Positions 1 through 11,467 of a DNA stretch of 64,000 nucleotides are shown one piece after another. The position numbers and the translations under genes are program-made. The DNA comes from Pyrus communis (lineage: Eukaryota > Streptophyta > Magnoliopsida > Rosales > Rosaceae), in contig NC_084811.1 of the NCBI RefSeq assembly GCF_963583255.1, positions 18,060,088 through 18,124,087 of the forward strand, given 5' to 3'. Under the pieces are notes generated by a model. It was not told the DNA's origin, did not search any database, and saw nothing but the letters and a program-made list of their open reading frames with translations. Numbering within the stretch: position 1 is the first letter of the stretch; each line of letters begins with the position of its first letter.

Positions 1-219
1 TTAGGTCTTCAATTTCGTCCAGCACTTTGGCGCCAAGCATAAGCTATCCATCCTTAGCCCAAAAGTGCTCCAAAAGTCTCCAAAATGCATCTTTTTGCTC
101 CTTTAGCCCTTTGGACCTACAAACACACGAAAATAGCTTAAAGGACTAAAATAACTAAAGAAACATAACGTAAATGCACGAGAACAAGCCATTTAAGTCG
201 CATGAATATGCTCCTATCA
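1..219 (-). mobile_element. Athila-type LTR, terminal fragment (reverse orientation)
   Basis: Read on the reverse strand, this begins TGATAGGAGCATATTCATG and follows the start of the LTRs at 30452 and 40418. It also matches the end of the reverse-oriented solo LTR at 15540-15747. The LTR terminus (tatca) is at 219, and retrotransposon protease sequence of the Tat element begins immediately after. The rest of the LTR or element lies left of the window, so solo LTR and full element cannot be told apart, and the target duplication cannot be checked. Confidence 0.85.
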
Positions 220-248
220 AGGACGCAGTTGCCGAATAAGCAACATAA

Positions 249-656
249 GTGGATTTCGTCGCTACTAATGACAATGGGGAAGTCAGTAAAGGCGACAACC
301 TTAAGGCAGCCCTGGCCGAATTATTTCTCCGTTCCCCCTCTGTTAATCTCCAACATCTAAAGCCGTTATACGTCATGGCTCATATTGAAGGATATCCCAT
401 TTCTAAGGTGTTTGTCGACTGTGGAGCCACAGTCCACATCATGCCGATTTCCATCATGAAGGCATTATGCCTTTCCAATGACGAACTTATCCTATCAGGG
501 ATAACGATGAGCAGCTTCATCAGCGACAAGTCTCAAACCAAAGGAGTGCTCCCATTAGAAGTTAGCGTTGCCGGTCGTAACCACATGATGACATTCTTTA
601 TAATTGACTCAAAGATTGACTATAATGCATTGCTCGGCCATGATTGGATCCATTAA
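249..656 (+). pseudogene. Retropepsin (aspartic protease) region of Tat element 1
   Basis: The frame carries VDCGATVHIMP around residues 57-67, matching the retropepsin active-site loop (usually VDxGSSxNI). It closes with LLGHDWIH near the C-terminus, the usual LLGRxWIH end of the plant Ty3/gypsy protease fold. The enzyme would cleave the Gag-Pol polyprotein inside the virus-like particle. The stop directly after WIH and the fragmentary sequence to 921 show the polyprotein frame is broken. The ATG used is internal to the former polyprotein and is not a real start. Confidence 0.8.
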
Positions 657-921
657 ACAAGTTGCATTCCTTCATCACTATACCAAGTTCTCATCTTTTG
701 GGACGGTAAATCGGTCCTAGTGCACCCAGCCGATAATCAGCCATTTGAGACCAACATGATTCAAGCTCGCTATTATGACGATCACGTCGACTATATCACC
801 CTTCAGGGTTTTAACGAGGATTGACGACCGACCAGAATTTCGGTTCAGAAAGCTATTGAGGTAGGCGCCCAGACTGTACAACAGGATTCGGCGAGACTCA
901 GCTTGGCAGATCTAATTACCA

Positions 922-2300
922 ATGCCGATGATTGACACCGCCAAACAAGAAAGGTGTCGGGCCGCGGTTTCGTCGACCATGGAACATCTGCTGGCCCATT
1001 GGTACGTCATTGCCAAGCAACCACATTCAGGCATAAACTTAATCGAATTTTTGGTCGAAGCGAATAACGGCCCCGTTCTATCGTTCGACAAAGTTCAGGC
1101 CGCACTGGCCGAACTCGAAGACAATCGGCCCCAGGTTAAAGACCCATTGGAAGAAATCAATGGTGGCACAGCCGATGAGCCTCGACCATTGTTTATCAGT
1201 GCTTTATTACCACCTTCTATGAAGGTTGAACTTTGTAAATTGCTTCATGATTTTAAAGATTGTTTCGTGTGGAATTATCATGAAATGCCAGGCCTTGATC
1301 GAAACCTCGTCGAACATGAGTTTACGCATCAAAGAAGGGTGTAAGCCTTTCCGACAACCCCCACGCCGGTTCTCGACCGAAGTACAACTCAGCATAAAGG
1401 ATGAATTAGTTCGGCTTCTGAAAGCTTGGTTTATTCGGACCGCTCAGTACGTCAAATGGTTGGCCAATATCGTCCCGGTGTTAAAGAAAAGTGGAGCCCT
1501 CAGCATTTGCATCGATTTCCATAACTTAAATCTGGCCACTTCCAAGGATGAATACACAATGCCAATCTCAGATTTACTAATTGATGCTGCAGCTAATCAT
1601 GAAATGCTGTCCTTCATAGACGGCCATGCCAGTTACAACTAGATCTTTATCGCTGAGGCTGACGTCCACAAGATCGCCTTCTGTTGCCCGGGGGTACTCG
1701 GTACCTACGAATGGGTTGTCATGCCATTCGATCTCAAGAACGCCGGCACCACATACTAGCGAACCATGAATACGATATTCCACGACTTGATCGGTACGGT
1801 CGTAGAAGTTTATATCGATGATGTGGTGGTGAAATTGAAAAGTTGCCGAACACACCTAGAAGATCTTCGGCAAACATTCCTCCGTATGCGCCAGCATAAT
1901 CTTAAAATGAACCCGGCCAAATGCGTCTTCGGTGTATCGACCGATAATTTTTTAGGTTTTTTGGTGCACCACCGCGGCATTGAAGTCGACGAAAATAAAG
2001 CTCGCACAATCATTAGCATTCCACCCCCGACAACCAAGAAGCAATTCCAGTCATTGCTTAGGAAGATAAATTTTTTTTGCCGTTTCATCGCTAATTCGAC
2101 AGGCAAAATGAAAGCATTCTCTAAACGGCTTAAGGATTCCGACAAGTTTAAGTGGCGCGAAGAACACTAAACGACTTTTACGCAAATCAAGGTGTCCCTT
2201 TCCACGCCACCAGTACTAGTTCCACCTTGTCGCGGTAAACCTCTCAAACTGTACATTTCAGCGGCCGCTGAATCTATCGATTGTCTCGTCGCGTAAGATA
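922..2300 (+). pseudogene. Reverse transcriptase region of Tat element 1 (frameshifted, with stops)
   Basis: Three overlapping pieces in different frames (922-1344, 1226-1642, 1766-2170) make up an RT domain. Visible landmarks are the region before RT (FKDCFVWNYHEMPGLD), the primer-grip area (NIVPVLKKSGALSICIDFHNLN), the first catalytic-Asp block (MLSFIDGHASYN), the MPFDLKNAG block and the YxDD box as YIDDVVVK near 1811. RT would copy element RNA into cDNA. There are stops near 1640, 1757 and 2168 and a frame change near 1330. The fragment at 2170-2300 (VSLSTPPVLVPPCRGKPLKL) is the RT/RNase H connection. Confidence 0.85.
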
Positions 2301-3640
2301 ACGATGCTAGGCGTGAACAAGCTATCTTTTATCTCAGCCATAATTTGAATTCGCCGAAGCTCAATTATTCACCCGTCGAAAAACTTTGCTTAGCTCTGTT
2401 TTTTACTGCATCAAAACTTCGGCACTACATGTTCCCATCTGTTACGCAAGTCATTGCCCAAACAGATGTTATTCGTTACATGCTCACTCGGCCTATCGTC
2501 AAAGGCCGAATTGGGAAATGGACAATGGCTTTATCAGAGTTCAGTTTGCTGTACGTACCCCAAAAGGCCGTCAAAGGCCAAGCTCTCCCCGATTTTTTGG
2601 CCCAACACCCCACTCTTTATGGCTTTAGGGGTAGTGACGTCGACATCGGCTTAATCACAACATGCGACAACCATTGGACGATGCATTTTGATGGTTCCAG
2701 CACCTCGACCTCGGCTGGTGTTGGTATTGCCATTCAATCGCCCAACCACTACCGCTGGTATTTTTCTCTTAAGTTAGATTTCAGCTATATGAATAATCAA
2801 GCCAAGTATGAAGCTCTTATCATCGGCCCTCACGTTCTACACGATTTGAGAGCAACCCATGTTCTCATCCTTGGTGATTCTGAACTGGTGATTAACCAAC
2901 TCAACGGCGTTTTTCGTTGCATGAGTTGTACTTTGGCGCCCTTTCACATGTTCGCCACCTATTTGGCCGAGTCGTTTGAACGGATTACATTTAAGCACAT
3001 TTCGCGTATTCAGAACACTGACGCCGACGAACTCGCCCAAATCGCCTCCGCACAACTCATGAGGGGCAAGCTAGGCCGAGTAACACTCACAGTCTTGCGA
3101 TCGTACCCAACCTTGGTCGATCAGCAAATTCTCCAGCGCAATCACGTGATCCGCACAAGGGTGATGTCGTTACCATTGTTACTAGAGCGGGGAGACCCCG
3201 TAGAGCTATGTGCCGTCGAGACACTACCAAACGATTGGAGAAAGATGATTCTACGATATCTCGATAACCCCAACGGGAAACACGACCGGAGAACGAGGGT
3301 CCACGCCACGAATTACGTGTCATACCAAAATGAATTACACCGAAAGAGTGAGGATGGGTTACTATTACTATGCCTCGGCCCACAGGAGGTTGTCCAAGCA
3401 ATGGCCGAAGTACATGAAGGAATTTGTGGAGCTCACCAATCAGGACGCAAAATGCGCTGGTTGCTCCGACGACATGACTACTTCTGGCTAAGTATATTAA
3501 AAGATTGGATCGAATACGCACGGGATGCGTACCGTGCCAGATTCATGGACCAGTGCAGAGAGCCCCGGCCGAGTTACTCCACTCAGTCACTAAACCATGG
3601 CCGTTCAGGGGATGGACAATAGACATAATCGGCAAAATCA
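2300..3640 (+). pseudogene. RNase H, second RNase H (aRNH) and integrase zinc-binding region of Tat element 1
   Basis: The open frame 2345-3622 starts inside classical RNase H (NYSPVEKLCLALFFTASKLRHYM) and passes through the connection (KGQALPDFLAQHP). It then enters a second RNase H with HFDGSS, AKYEALI, LGDSELVINQ and DADELA, which carry its acidic residues. The end is the integrase zinc region (HEGICGAHQSGRKMRWLL, with the paired cysteines partly lost: EYARDAYRARFMDQC). The second RNase H defines the Tat lineage. The frame is long but belongs to a dead element, and the integrase core continues in another frame from 3505. Confidence 0.85.
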
Positions 3641-3879
3641 CACCAGTTTTTGGATTTGCAAAACACGCATGGAAATTAATAGCAACCGACTACTTCACTA
3701 AGTGGGTCGAGGCAAAATCATACGCCGAATTAACAGCCAAAGAAGTTTGCAGTTTTGTAGAGGAAAATATTGTGACCAGATTTGGGGTGCCAAAAACGAT
3801 CATAATCGACAATGGCATAATCTTCACAACAGATAGGTTTAAGGAATACACGGCGAGTCTGAATATCCGACTTGAGCAG
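3505..3879 (+). pseudogene. Integrase core, 5' half, of Tat element 1
   Basis: This frame includes PWPFRGWTIDIIGKI (first catalytic Asp), the block YFTKWVEAKSYAELTAKEV, and IIIDNGIIF (second catalytic Asp). The core is cut at 3879 by insertion of a solo LTR, and the catalytic Glu block resumes at 5782. Integrase would join element cDNA to host DNA. Codons translated past 3879 belong to the inserted LTR and should be ignored. Confidence 0.85.
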
Positions 3880-5776
3880 TGTTGGAAATATGCCCTGAAA
3901 GTCAATCTTTGGAAGAAACCTTTCAGGACAATGTAATGATGTGTATATGACTCTTATACATCGGAAGGCAAAGATACTAATTAGGACTATCTCAATGAAC
4001 GAAATATGTCCTAAATAATGAATCCATGGACAATGGATTGATGGAAGAAGTAATCTAATGATGATTAGACTACAAAGACCTTCTTCTCATAACCATTATG
4101 TCCAAAAAGGTTCCTGGTCATAGGATTGTCGGAGGGATACTGACAATGCATAGACCGGTACATACTATGTCTGCTTCAAATGGAAGGATGGAAAGTCTCA
4201 TCCCATTCGTGTAGTGACACTAAGACAAGTATGTAGGTGCTCATTAAGGGAATGAGTTCACTGAACACAATCGAACGAGAGTACTTGCATGGAGGTCTAC
4301 TCACATGTCAAGCAAGTAACTCTGAAGGTTGGAATAATGTAAGTAATCCTTTGACCTGAGACATCATAGATGTTTAATGGTTAGGTCCTTGATCTTTGAT
4401 CATGTCAAACGACATTCCATTGGAATGTCCACGACATTGTTGGGGTTAAGGTATCTAAACATGTAGGCATGTGAATGATCAACAAGGAATCTTTGATCCT
4501 CGTTATGAGAGGAAGAATACTCTGAGATATGATTCGGGAATCTTCAGCCGAAGTCTCGAGCGTAATAAAGGAAAACGTTCCTATGCGACTCAATTGAATC
4601 ATATAAGAAAGCATAATCACATTAGGGGTTTGACATAGTATATCCATACCCTAATGATGTGATTGAGAGTATTGTTTTAGAGAAGGATCGAATTACATTG
4701 TAATTCCAACTGAATAGGTTCTCCGAATGAACTTCTACATTAGCTTGGGTAGCCATGATATATGTTTAGATGTCACTCATGGCTTGTGAGTTCTTCTAGA
4801 TGATTAAATGTAGTCATCAAAGAAGAAGGTGAATTAAAAGTAAGTTTTAATTCACTAAGTGGATGGATTAAATATAATCAATTGGATTGGTGCCAATCAC
4901 CTCACTGCCTTGCTAATTAGAACCTAAAAGATTGTTCACCAATACACTCTTGTAGTGAGTAACTAATGGATGATGGAAATAATTAATTGGATTAATTAAG
5001 TGTTGTGATTAATTTAGAAAGTCTAAAGAAATCATAAAAGCGATAAAAGATCATTTTGGGCTTAAAGAAATGTTTGGGTTTAATTGGGCCCATTGGGCCT
5101 AAACCCATTGGGCTTTTATTCAAGCATTGGATAACTTGAAATAATAAAAGCCCAAGGCCCAAACAACACTAAGAAGGCCGGCCAAAGAGAGGGAGAGAGA
5201 AGGTCAATTGTTGACTTGTTTCTTTATGTTATAAAAGGAACTTTATAATGAAAGTTCCATAAGGGTTTTTTTGTGTGTTCAAAACAACAAAAGAGAAAAG
5301 AAAATAACTCTCTCTAACACTCAAAGGGCCGGCCACCATAAGGGGATTTTAGCTAATCATTTTATCACCCCTTTGGTTATTCCTTCATCCTTCTCACTAC
5401 ACTAGTGGATGAGGATCTTTAGAGGTTTTCAATTTTGGAAACTTGAAGAGGACCTAGGAGCACTCATTCTCAACAAAGTGGAGAAGGCAAGGAGGGAGGC
5501 TAAGCTCAAGGAGTTCAAGGAGCAAAGAGCTTGGAGGCGGTCCATCCTTGGTCTAAGATGTAGATCAAGAGGTATAAAACTACTCCTAAACTTTGTTCTT
5601 CAATAAATTGTTTTTGATGCATCATAAATAAACCTATGAATCTTGAAGGGGATTTTCATGACTAGAGCTTTGATATTAATTGATGACATGCTTCCGTTGT
5701 TTTCGTATATAAATTTTGAATTGTATATGCATGCTAGTCTATAGAAATCCCACATAAATCTCATATTTTCCCTTCA
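3880..5776 (+). mobile_element. Solo LTR (probably Ty1/copia) with 5-bp target duplication
   Basis: The insert begins TGTTGGAAATATGCCCTGAA and ends CCCTTCA, so it has TG...CA termini. It is flanked by agcag at 3875-3879 and 5777-5781. Removing the insert and one agcag copy brings the two integrase halves together in frame. There is no internal coding domain in 1897 bp, so it is read as a solo LTR left after LTR-LTR recombination. A TATA-like TATAAAAGG at 5230 would give the U3/R boundary. The copia assignment rests on the look of the TGTTGGAAATATGCCC start and is less certain than the solo-LTR call. Confidence 0.85.
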
Positions 5777-6383
5777 AGCAGTCTACGCCGTATTACCCAC
5801 AAGCGAACGGGCAGGCCGAAGCAAGCAATAAGGTATTAATCGGTATTCTTGAAAAAATGGTAAGAGAGAGGCCTGGGATGTGGCATTTAAAGTTACATGA
5901 AGCATTATGGGCCTACCGAACTTCACCCCGATCCGCCACCAAGACAACTCCTTACGCGTTAACTTACGGACACGACGCTATGTTACCAGTCGAGTTAAGC
6001 ATAAACTCATTATGAGTGATCGAGCAAAGTAGTTTGTTTAGTGCCGAATACAGTCAAGCCATGCGACAAGAGTTAGAAGACTTGAAGAAATTCGAATTGA
6101 CGCGTGTAATTTATTGGTAGCACAAAAGAAAATTGTCGAACAAGCTTATAATCAACGCGTCAGACAAAAAACATTCAGCGAAGGAGAATTGGTTTGGCAG
6201 ACTGTGTTGCTTGTAGGGATTAAAGACCCCAAGTTCGGCAAATGGTTGTCGAATTGGGAAAGACCATTCATCGTCCATAAAGTTCTCAGCAAGGCGGCAT
6301 ATCATCTGAGAGACCAGACCAGTTTAATTCACAAATTGCCGATCAATGGGAAATTTTTAAAGAAGTACTATCCAGTCATGTAG
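5777..6383 (+). pseudogene. Integrase core 3' half and C-terminal domain of Tat element 1
   Basis: Immediately after the solo LTR, the sequence encodes the catalytic Glu block (YYPQANGQAEASNK), then LHEALWAYRTSPRSATKTTPY and the C-terminal domain. A stop follows near 6013. The final part (6114-6383) has GELVWQTVLLVGIKDPKFGKW and HKLPINGKFLKKYYP, the normal C-terminal end of Tat pol. The frame changes near 6100. The pol stop at about 6383 is followed within 200 bp by the 3' end of the reverse-strand ORF, so the two face each other. Confidence 0.85.
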
Positions 6384-6564
6384 GAAATGCAAGAATGAAT
6401 ATCATTGTATTAAATTCATAAAAATGACCAACAGATACATTCAAAAGGCTCCTAAAAATTCTAAGGGGTCGAAAGAGGAAAGTCTCGAGAGCAGCCTTCA
6501 ACTCCAGCCACCTTACTTTGCTCAAAATTATCTTAGCCTGCCTCATCTTCTTATTAAGTTGCAG

Positions 6565-8162
6565 TTACTGGATGTGTTTTACGCCGACAGCAAAGGTCGT
6601 AAACCGAGCCTTATTCGCCTCAAAGTCCCTCTCAAGCTCTGAAGCAGCGACTGACCTTTGCTGTTGAAGCTCAGCAATTTGGCGTTGAAGCTCAGAAATC
6701 CGACGGTCAAACTCGGTCAGCTGCGCCTTCTTTGCTTCTATTGCCTCCACCTCTGCCAGACTGGCTTCGTGCGCAATCTTAGCCGCCTTCACGTCGTCCT
6801 CGGCCCGTAAAGCTTGTTCGAAAATGGTAAAGTGTTGCCGAGTCCGCTCCAGAAAGTCAATCAGATAGGCGATATTCTCCGTGCTCAGGAAACCGCCATT
6901 TGCAAGGTCGTTCAGGCACTCCCTAACGGAGTCAAGACCCTTGCATTGGAGGACCTGAGAGGCAGAAAGAGACAAAAGCTCTTGTAGCCTAGCAAAAGCT
7001 TGGGCCTCGGCCTCGACCTTCACGGCCTTCACGGGTCCGGCAGTGGTGCTCTGAAGAAGAGCATCAAGCTCGACCTCCCACGAAGGCTGCACAAAAAGAA
7101 AAATTTGTAAGCAAAAGGAAACTTCGGCCATGTGCTCTACTTTATTGCTCGAACCTAGAGAACTTAATGGCCGAGCCCAGTGCCTAAGACTGCTTCTTAA
7201 TTCACACGGCCGATGGAGGTTATCTACATTTGATGGCCACTAAGGTGGCCAGGAAATATATACAACACCTTATGGCGCATAAAATTGTCAGTGAAATGAA
7301 CGTTCGGGCACCTGACATTTAATATTTTCCTGAGTTCAGATGCATCATAATAAAATTAATAGAGAAAGGAGAGTGAGCCTTACAAAGGCTGAGGTAACTT
7401 CTTGTGGAGGAATGTTGAGGTCTTCATCTTGTGGATGGAGCGGCGTTTCGGCCGTCGCCTCAGGCTCAACCAGGGGTCTCTTCCCACGATCGGCCATAAG
7501 AGGATCCGGTTGGACGGTCGCCTCGACCACAAAGGGAGGATTGATGGAAGAAAGGTTGGTCGGTCGAGGACGACGTTCTAGCGGGATTTCATCGCTCTTG
7601 TCGCTCTTATCGTCCTAAAATAAAAAAGCTGTTACGACTTGAAAATCGGACAAACGAAGATCATTAGCAATGGAATCATACCTCTTCCAGAATAATCGTC
7701 GGTAACGGGATAAGGGATGCCTCAATGGGTGCGGCCGTCTCCTCCAAGGAAGGCGCAATGACCGGCTCCGAAGCCACAGACAGAGCAACAATCGGTTCGG
7801 CCATAACCCTAGTTGCCGGTACGACCGAGTGATGAGAGAGCAATAGCAGTTGGTCCGTCGAGGCCTGGACAACCGGGATGGAAGGAGAGACGATGGGAGC
7901 AGTCACTCCTATGGTCTGGCTGGAGATAACGTGAATCTCTCGTTCCCCCTTTTTTGCCAATTTCTTGACACGTTTCGAAGGTCGAGGAGCGTCGTCTTCC
8001 GTCTCGGCGTCCTGATAGGGCCGCTTGGTCGGCAGGGTTCGCCGGGTAGTTGTAGTCTTCTTCGAGGAAGGGACCAATTTTTTCTTGGCCACCGCCGCGG
8101 CGACCACGTCCGCTCACTTCAACACATAACCACCTGAGAGGGCGAAGTCGAGTCAGAAACAT
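6565..8162 (-). pseudogene. C-terminal part of the reverse-strand plant-mobile-domain gene: basic/acidic linker and coiled coil
   Basis: Two reverse-strand pieces are visible. 7676-8107 encodes a Lys-rich, nuclear-localisation-like stretch (VAKKKLVPSSKKTTTTRRT, RPSKRVKKLAKKGE) and then a Pro/Val/Ser-rich linker. 6565-7131 encodes a Leu/Glu/Gln-rich coiled coil (FDRRISELQRQIAELQQQR). A short linker piece lies at 7345-7530. They fit the usual tail of a PMD-type transposon-borne gene whose N-terminal domain is at 8806-9890. Stops and frame changes separate the pieces, though introns could account for some gaps. The function of such tails is unknown; nuclear location is inferred only from the basic clusters. 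Confidence 0.6.
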
Positions 8163-9890
8163 TGAGCAAGTAGTTGAAGTACAAAGGGAGAAACGATAAT
8201 ATACCTTGGGTCATTTCTTTGGATTAGGCTGCAGGAGCTTGTTTGGGTCGGTCGTCGAAGATTTTATTGACCACTTCTTCGGCCGAGACACTAAAGAAGT
8301 CGTAGGTGTACTCTTCTCACCAGTCCCCAAAGCTTTCAATACCCAGAGACTCAGAAATGGTCGGTCAGAGTCGAAATTTTTTACACTTATCCTGAAACTC
8401 TTGTTCCGTCGTTTTACACTCCCTCTCGAAGGAACCAGAAATACGTCCTTGACTTAAGAGGGAGCGAGAAGCGAGCAGCGGTACTGGGCAACCTTGGAGG
8501 TAGCCGAGCTACCAGGCAACGAAATGGGGATGATAGACCTTCCAACTGGCTCGGCGGACGTCGTAACCGAGGGGAAGGTCGCGTGTCAATACAAACGACC
8601 CCCAGTGTTGACGAAGATCAGCATCTTCAGTCTCATCCTATGCCGTCTTCGGAAGCCTGATCGAGGTAGGGTATTCCTGATGCCGACATACTAAGAACTC
8701 GTCGTCAGAAATAACATCCAGGCCGAAGAAGTGTTTAAAGACTTCATCGGCCGGGTGAGGAGGCACCGGTCGAGAGGCCAATTGAGGACCAAGCGCTGCG
8801 GTAAGTTAGAAAACGGAGACTTCAGGCCGAAGTGTGGAAAAATAAACCTGCAGCCAGATTTGGAATACCCAGAGGGGTCCGTTCTGGTGCGGGTCGATTT
8901 TGTTGATGGTTGTTTCGGGCAAACAACGGAAGAGATTGGCGATGATGGCCGGACTGAGCGCCAAGGAGTGACCGCTAGCCAAAGCTTGAGCTACCGGCAT
9001 GTTCTCGACCAAGCACTTATTCGACTTGGTACAACAGATAAACTTGAGTAGAATAGAAAGGCTTCGTGCTCGCCTTTCTTCAAGCTCGCCTCTGCACGGC
9101 CAACAAAGTAGAGGATGAGGGTGTTGTAGTTGAAAAAGTTCTTATGAAATTTTTGAACTTCTTCTTTCGAGGGTTCCTGACCTCCTCTGCTGAGTGTCTC
9201 GACGGCCCGATCGTCAAACAGTGCTTTTAGGTCGAGGTTCGAATGGCACCCGGAAAGGGCAGCATTTATTGGGAGGCCAGATGAGGAAGTCCCAAGGATA
9301 GCTGAAATATCAATGACAGTAGGGCTGAGAAGGCCAAAAGGAAGGATCATGGTGTTGGTGGCCGAACACCACAAACTCAGAGCCGCCATGAGCAGCTCTT
9401 TATTCATGATGATCTCCATGGTCAAGAGCTTGATGGCATCGTAAATGCCAAGAGCTTCCCATTTTTTGCCGAAGAATGTTTCCATTTGTTCGACCCAGGC
9501 TGCAATGGTTGAGGGCTAAGCTCCTTGGGGCCGTGCCAAACACCATTTCGACCAGTCAAACCCTTGCAACAAAGGTGTTAAGCACTGATCCTTGAGGAGG
9601 TTGGTGATGCACAATGGCACTGCATCTTTGAAAAGTGGCCCCAGAATTTGATGAGTGGTGTTTAGGTCGCTCTCGAAGCGGAGCATTTTGATAGCGCTCC
9701 GATTGATGAAATCTTTGCATTTGTTGCACTCATCGGAGAGCTTTGAGATGAAGGAAGCCATTGGTGAGGATTCAAAGGTTCGCGAGGGGTTAACAAGGGG
9801 TTTGTGAGAGATAAGCTTGAGATCTTCTGGTTTGAGAAAGCAAGAATGGCGAAAGGAAGTTTCAAAGTTTTCTGAAGACGTGGGATGCAA
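8163..9890 (-). pseudogene. Plant mobile domain (PMD, aminotransferase-like) pseudogene, antisense inside Tat element 1
   Basis: The probable start is the internal ATG at 9761 (MASFISKLSDECNKCKDF). The frame runs through HHILGPLF-like and FDWSKWCLARPQGA blocks to a stop at 9516. It continues in 8991-9485 (METFFGKKWEALGIYDAIKL, then SATNTMILPFG, PTVIDISAILGTSSSGLPI) and in 8806-9012 (MVENMPVAQALASGHSLALS, HQNGPLWVFQIWLQVYF). These are conserved blocks of the plant mobile domain, found in MAIN/MAIL-type genes and many transposons. The region 8163-8805 is badly decayed. The gene runs opposite to pol and ends tail-to-tail with it; PMD passengers are known in Tat-type elements. It is clearly broken, by a stop at 9516 and a frame change near 9000. 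Confidence 0.8.
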
Positions 9891-10326
9891 ATGAAAGAAA
9901 TTTGGGTATTTATAGGCATTTCAGAAGGAAGATCAAACATTTGGCATTCGGAAGCGCTAGATTTTTGAATTTGAGGGAAAATCAACCGGGAAATGGCCAA
10001 TCATTTCGGATATCTTAGGAATCTTCAAGGATAGGAGAGGTTTTCAGGGATTTGGGACGCACGATTGCGTGCGGCGATGGTTTTAATGCATTAATGAGGA
10101 AGAGACATTTTAATAGGCGCACGTTTTCGAGGGCTGTAATTGAGAGTTGTTAGCTTTATCGGAGAATCGACACGTGGCAGTACGTCGGGAGTAACGAAGA
10201 TCGTGCAATCATATTCCATAAATGCGCATGGTAATGGTTATCGAAGAACAGTTAAGTCTAAAGGCAAAAGATGTTTTTGCTTCTTCAAGGTCAAGATTCG
10301 ACCGAAGGTTGGCAGTCGACGACCTC

Positions 10327-10342
10327 AGAAGCAAAGGGGCAA
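10327..10342 (+). promoter_or_regulatory. Polypurine tract of Tat element 1
   Basis: The purine-rich run AGAAGCAAAGGGGCAA lies directly 5' of the LTR start TGTTTGGGCCCA at 10343. This is where a polypurine tract priming plus-strand DNA synthesis is expected. The position, purine content and TG start of the LTR agree with one another. Confidence 0.75.
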
Positions 10343-11467
10343 TGTTTGGGCCCAAAATAATATTGTTAGGCCGAGTATAGATTTGTGCTCGGCCCAAAGC
10401 CGTGTCAAAAGTACTATGGGTTGTCTGGTGATTCCAGGCCATTCAGCAAGGATGGTTGAGTCCTATCACAAGAAAGAGTAGTTCAGATAAGCAAAGGGGT
10501 CGAGGAAGTCCTAGTGCAATTAGGATTCTCGACCAACAATGAATAAAGCCCTAAAAAGAGGTGAGTTCAAAGTCCTAGTGGGAGTAGGGTTGTTCAAAGC
10601 AAAGTTGGAACAAAGCAAAGAATCCTAGTCCAGATGTGAGGTTAATTCAATCTCAAGAAGGAGTTGGTGCTATAAATACAAGACATCATGCAACAATTTG
10701 GGACCTTCAATTCAACACACAATTGCCCTGCGCAAAACCTCTCAAACATCTTGAGATTTTTTACTTTCTTTTTCTCGTCGACACACCTTCAGTTTGGATA
10801 AACAGCACTATGAAGGCAACCGGCGAACACCTTCAGTTTGGATAAACAACACTGTTGCCATAGAATCAGCCGACTGAGGAATACCTTCAATTTGGATAAA
10901 CAGCACTGCGTCGAGGCCAACTGGTTACCTATCCAAGTCTCGGTCGAGAAGGTGTTACGAGTTACGAGTGAGGTATTACGAGTTACGACATTCGATTCCT
11001 TTTTGGCAGAGGTCATCTTGTTAGCCTTCTTGGCGAAGTAAGGTGTTACGAGTTATGACATTCGGCGTACTAGACGCCGAGTGATTTTATGATTGGATAC
11101 TCATAAATGAGTTTTAGAGTTCGACATTCTAATGGCCGAACCACATTCACCATTAAGACATATATCACATTTTAATACTTGTGTCCGTATAGTCTGGCGT
11201 CGATTCGACGTGCTTATACTCTTACGAATCCAAAGGCCAAGATTTGTTCTGGCTCAAGAATCCAAAGGCCAAGATTTGTTCCTTCCTCAGCCGCAGTCGC
11301 ATGATAAAGAAGTCAGCAACGCAGTCAACGCAACATCAACAAATTTTACTCCTTGGCCGAGCTCGGTCGACGAGTTGGCACGCCCCTCATTCAACCGAAT
11401 GATGTAGTTAGCTTATTAGTTACTCGGCCTGCGCGCCACGTAGGCTTTGTAATTTTTAGGGTCAACA
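10343..11467 (+). mobile_element. 3' LTR of Tat element 1
   Basis: It starts TGTTTGGGCCCAAAATAA after the purine tract and ends TTTTTAGGGTCAACA, giving TG...CA ends over 1125 bp. A TATA box (TATAAATA at 10671-10678) lies one third of the way in, as expected at the end of U3. The LTR contains short internal repeats: three copies of CACCTTCAGTTTGGATAAAC-like sequence (10783, 10828, 10882) and a duplicated 32-bp unit containing AATCCAAAGGCCAAGATTTG near 11227 and 11259. There is no 5' partner in the window. The flank after 11467 is gatat. Confidence 0.75.
10671..10678 (+). promoter_or_regulatory. TATA box in the Tat element 1 LTR
   Basis: TATAAATA in a GC-poorer context within the LTR is the likely core promoter for the element's genomic RNA. 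Transcription would start about 30 bp downstream. This is inferred from the motif and its position only. Confidence 0.5.

Larger units (their letters stand above)
220..11467 (+). mobile_element. Degenerate Tat/Ogre-type Ty3/gypsy retrotransposon, 5' truncated by the window
   Basis: Pol domains run in the order protease, RT, RNase H, second (plant-specific, archaeal-like) RNase H, integrase. The second RNase H before integrase is the hallmark of the Tat lineage. Pol is followed by a reverse-strand plant-mobile-domain pseudogene, a purine tract at 10327-10342 and an LTR at 10343-11467. Gag and the 5' LTR are absent from the window. Many stops and frameshifts, one solo-LTR insertion (3880-5776) and the Athila-type LTR at the left edge show an old, inactive copy. 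The right flank is the internal part of a chromovirus, so this element probably inserted into it. Confidence 0.85.
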
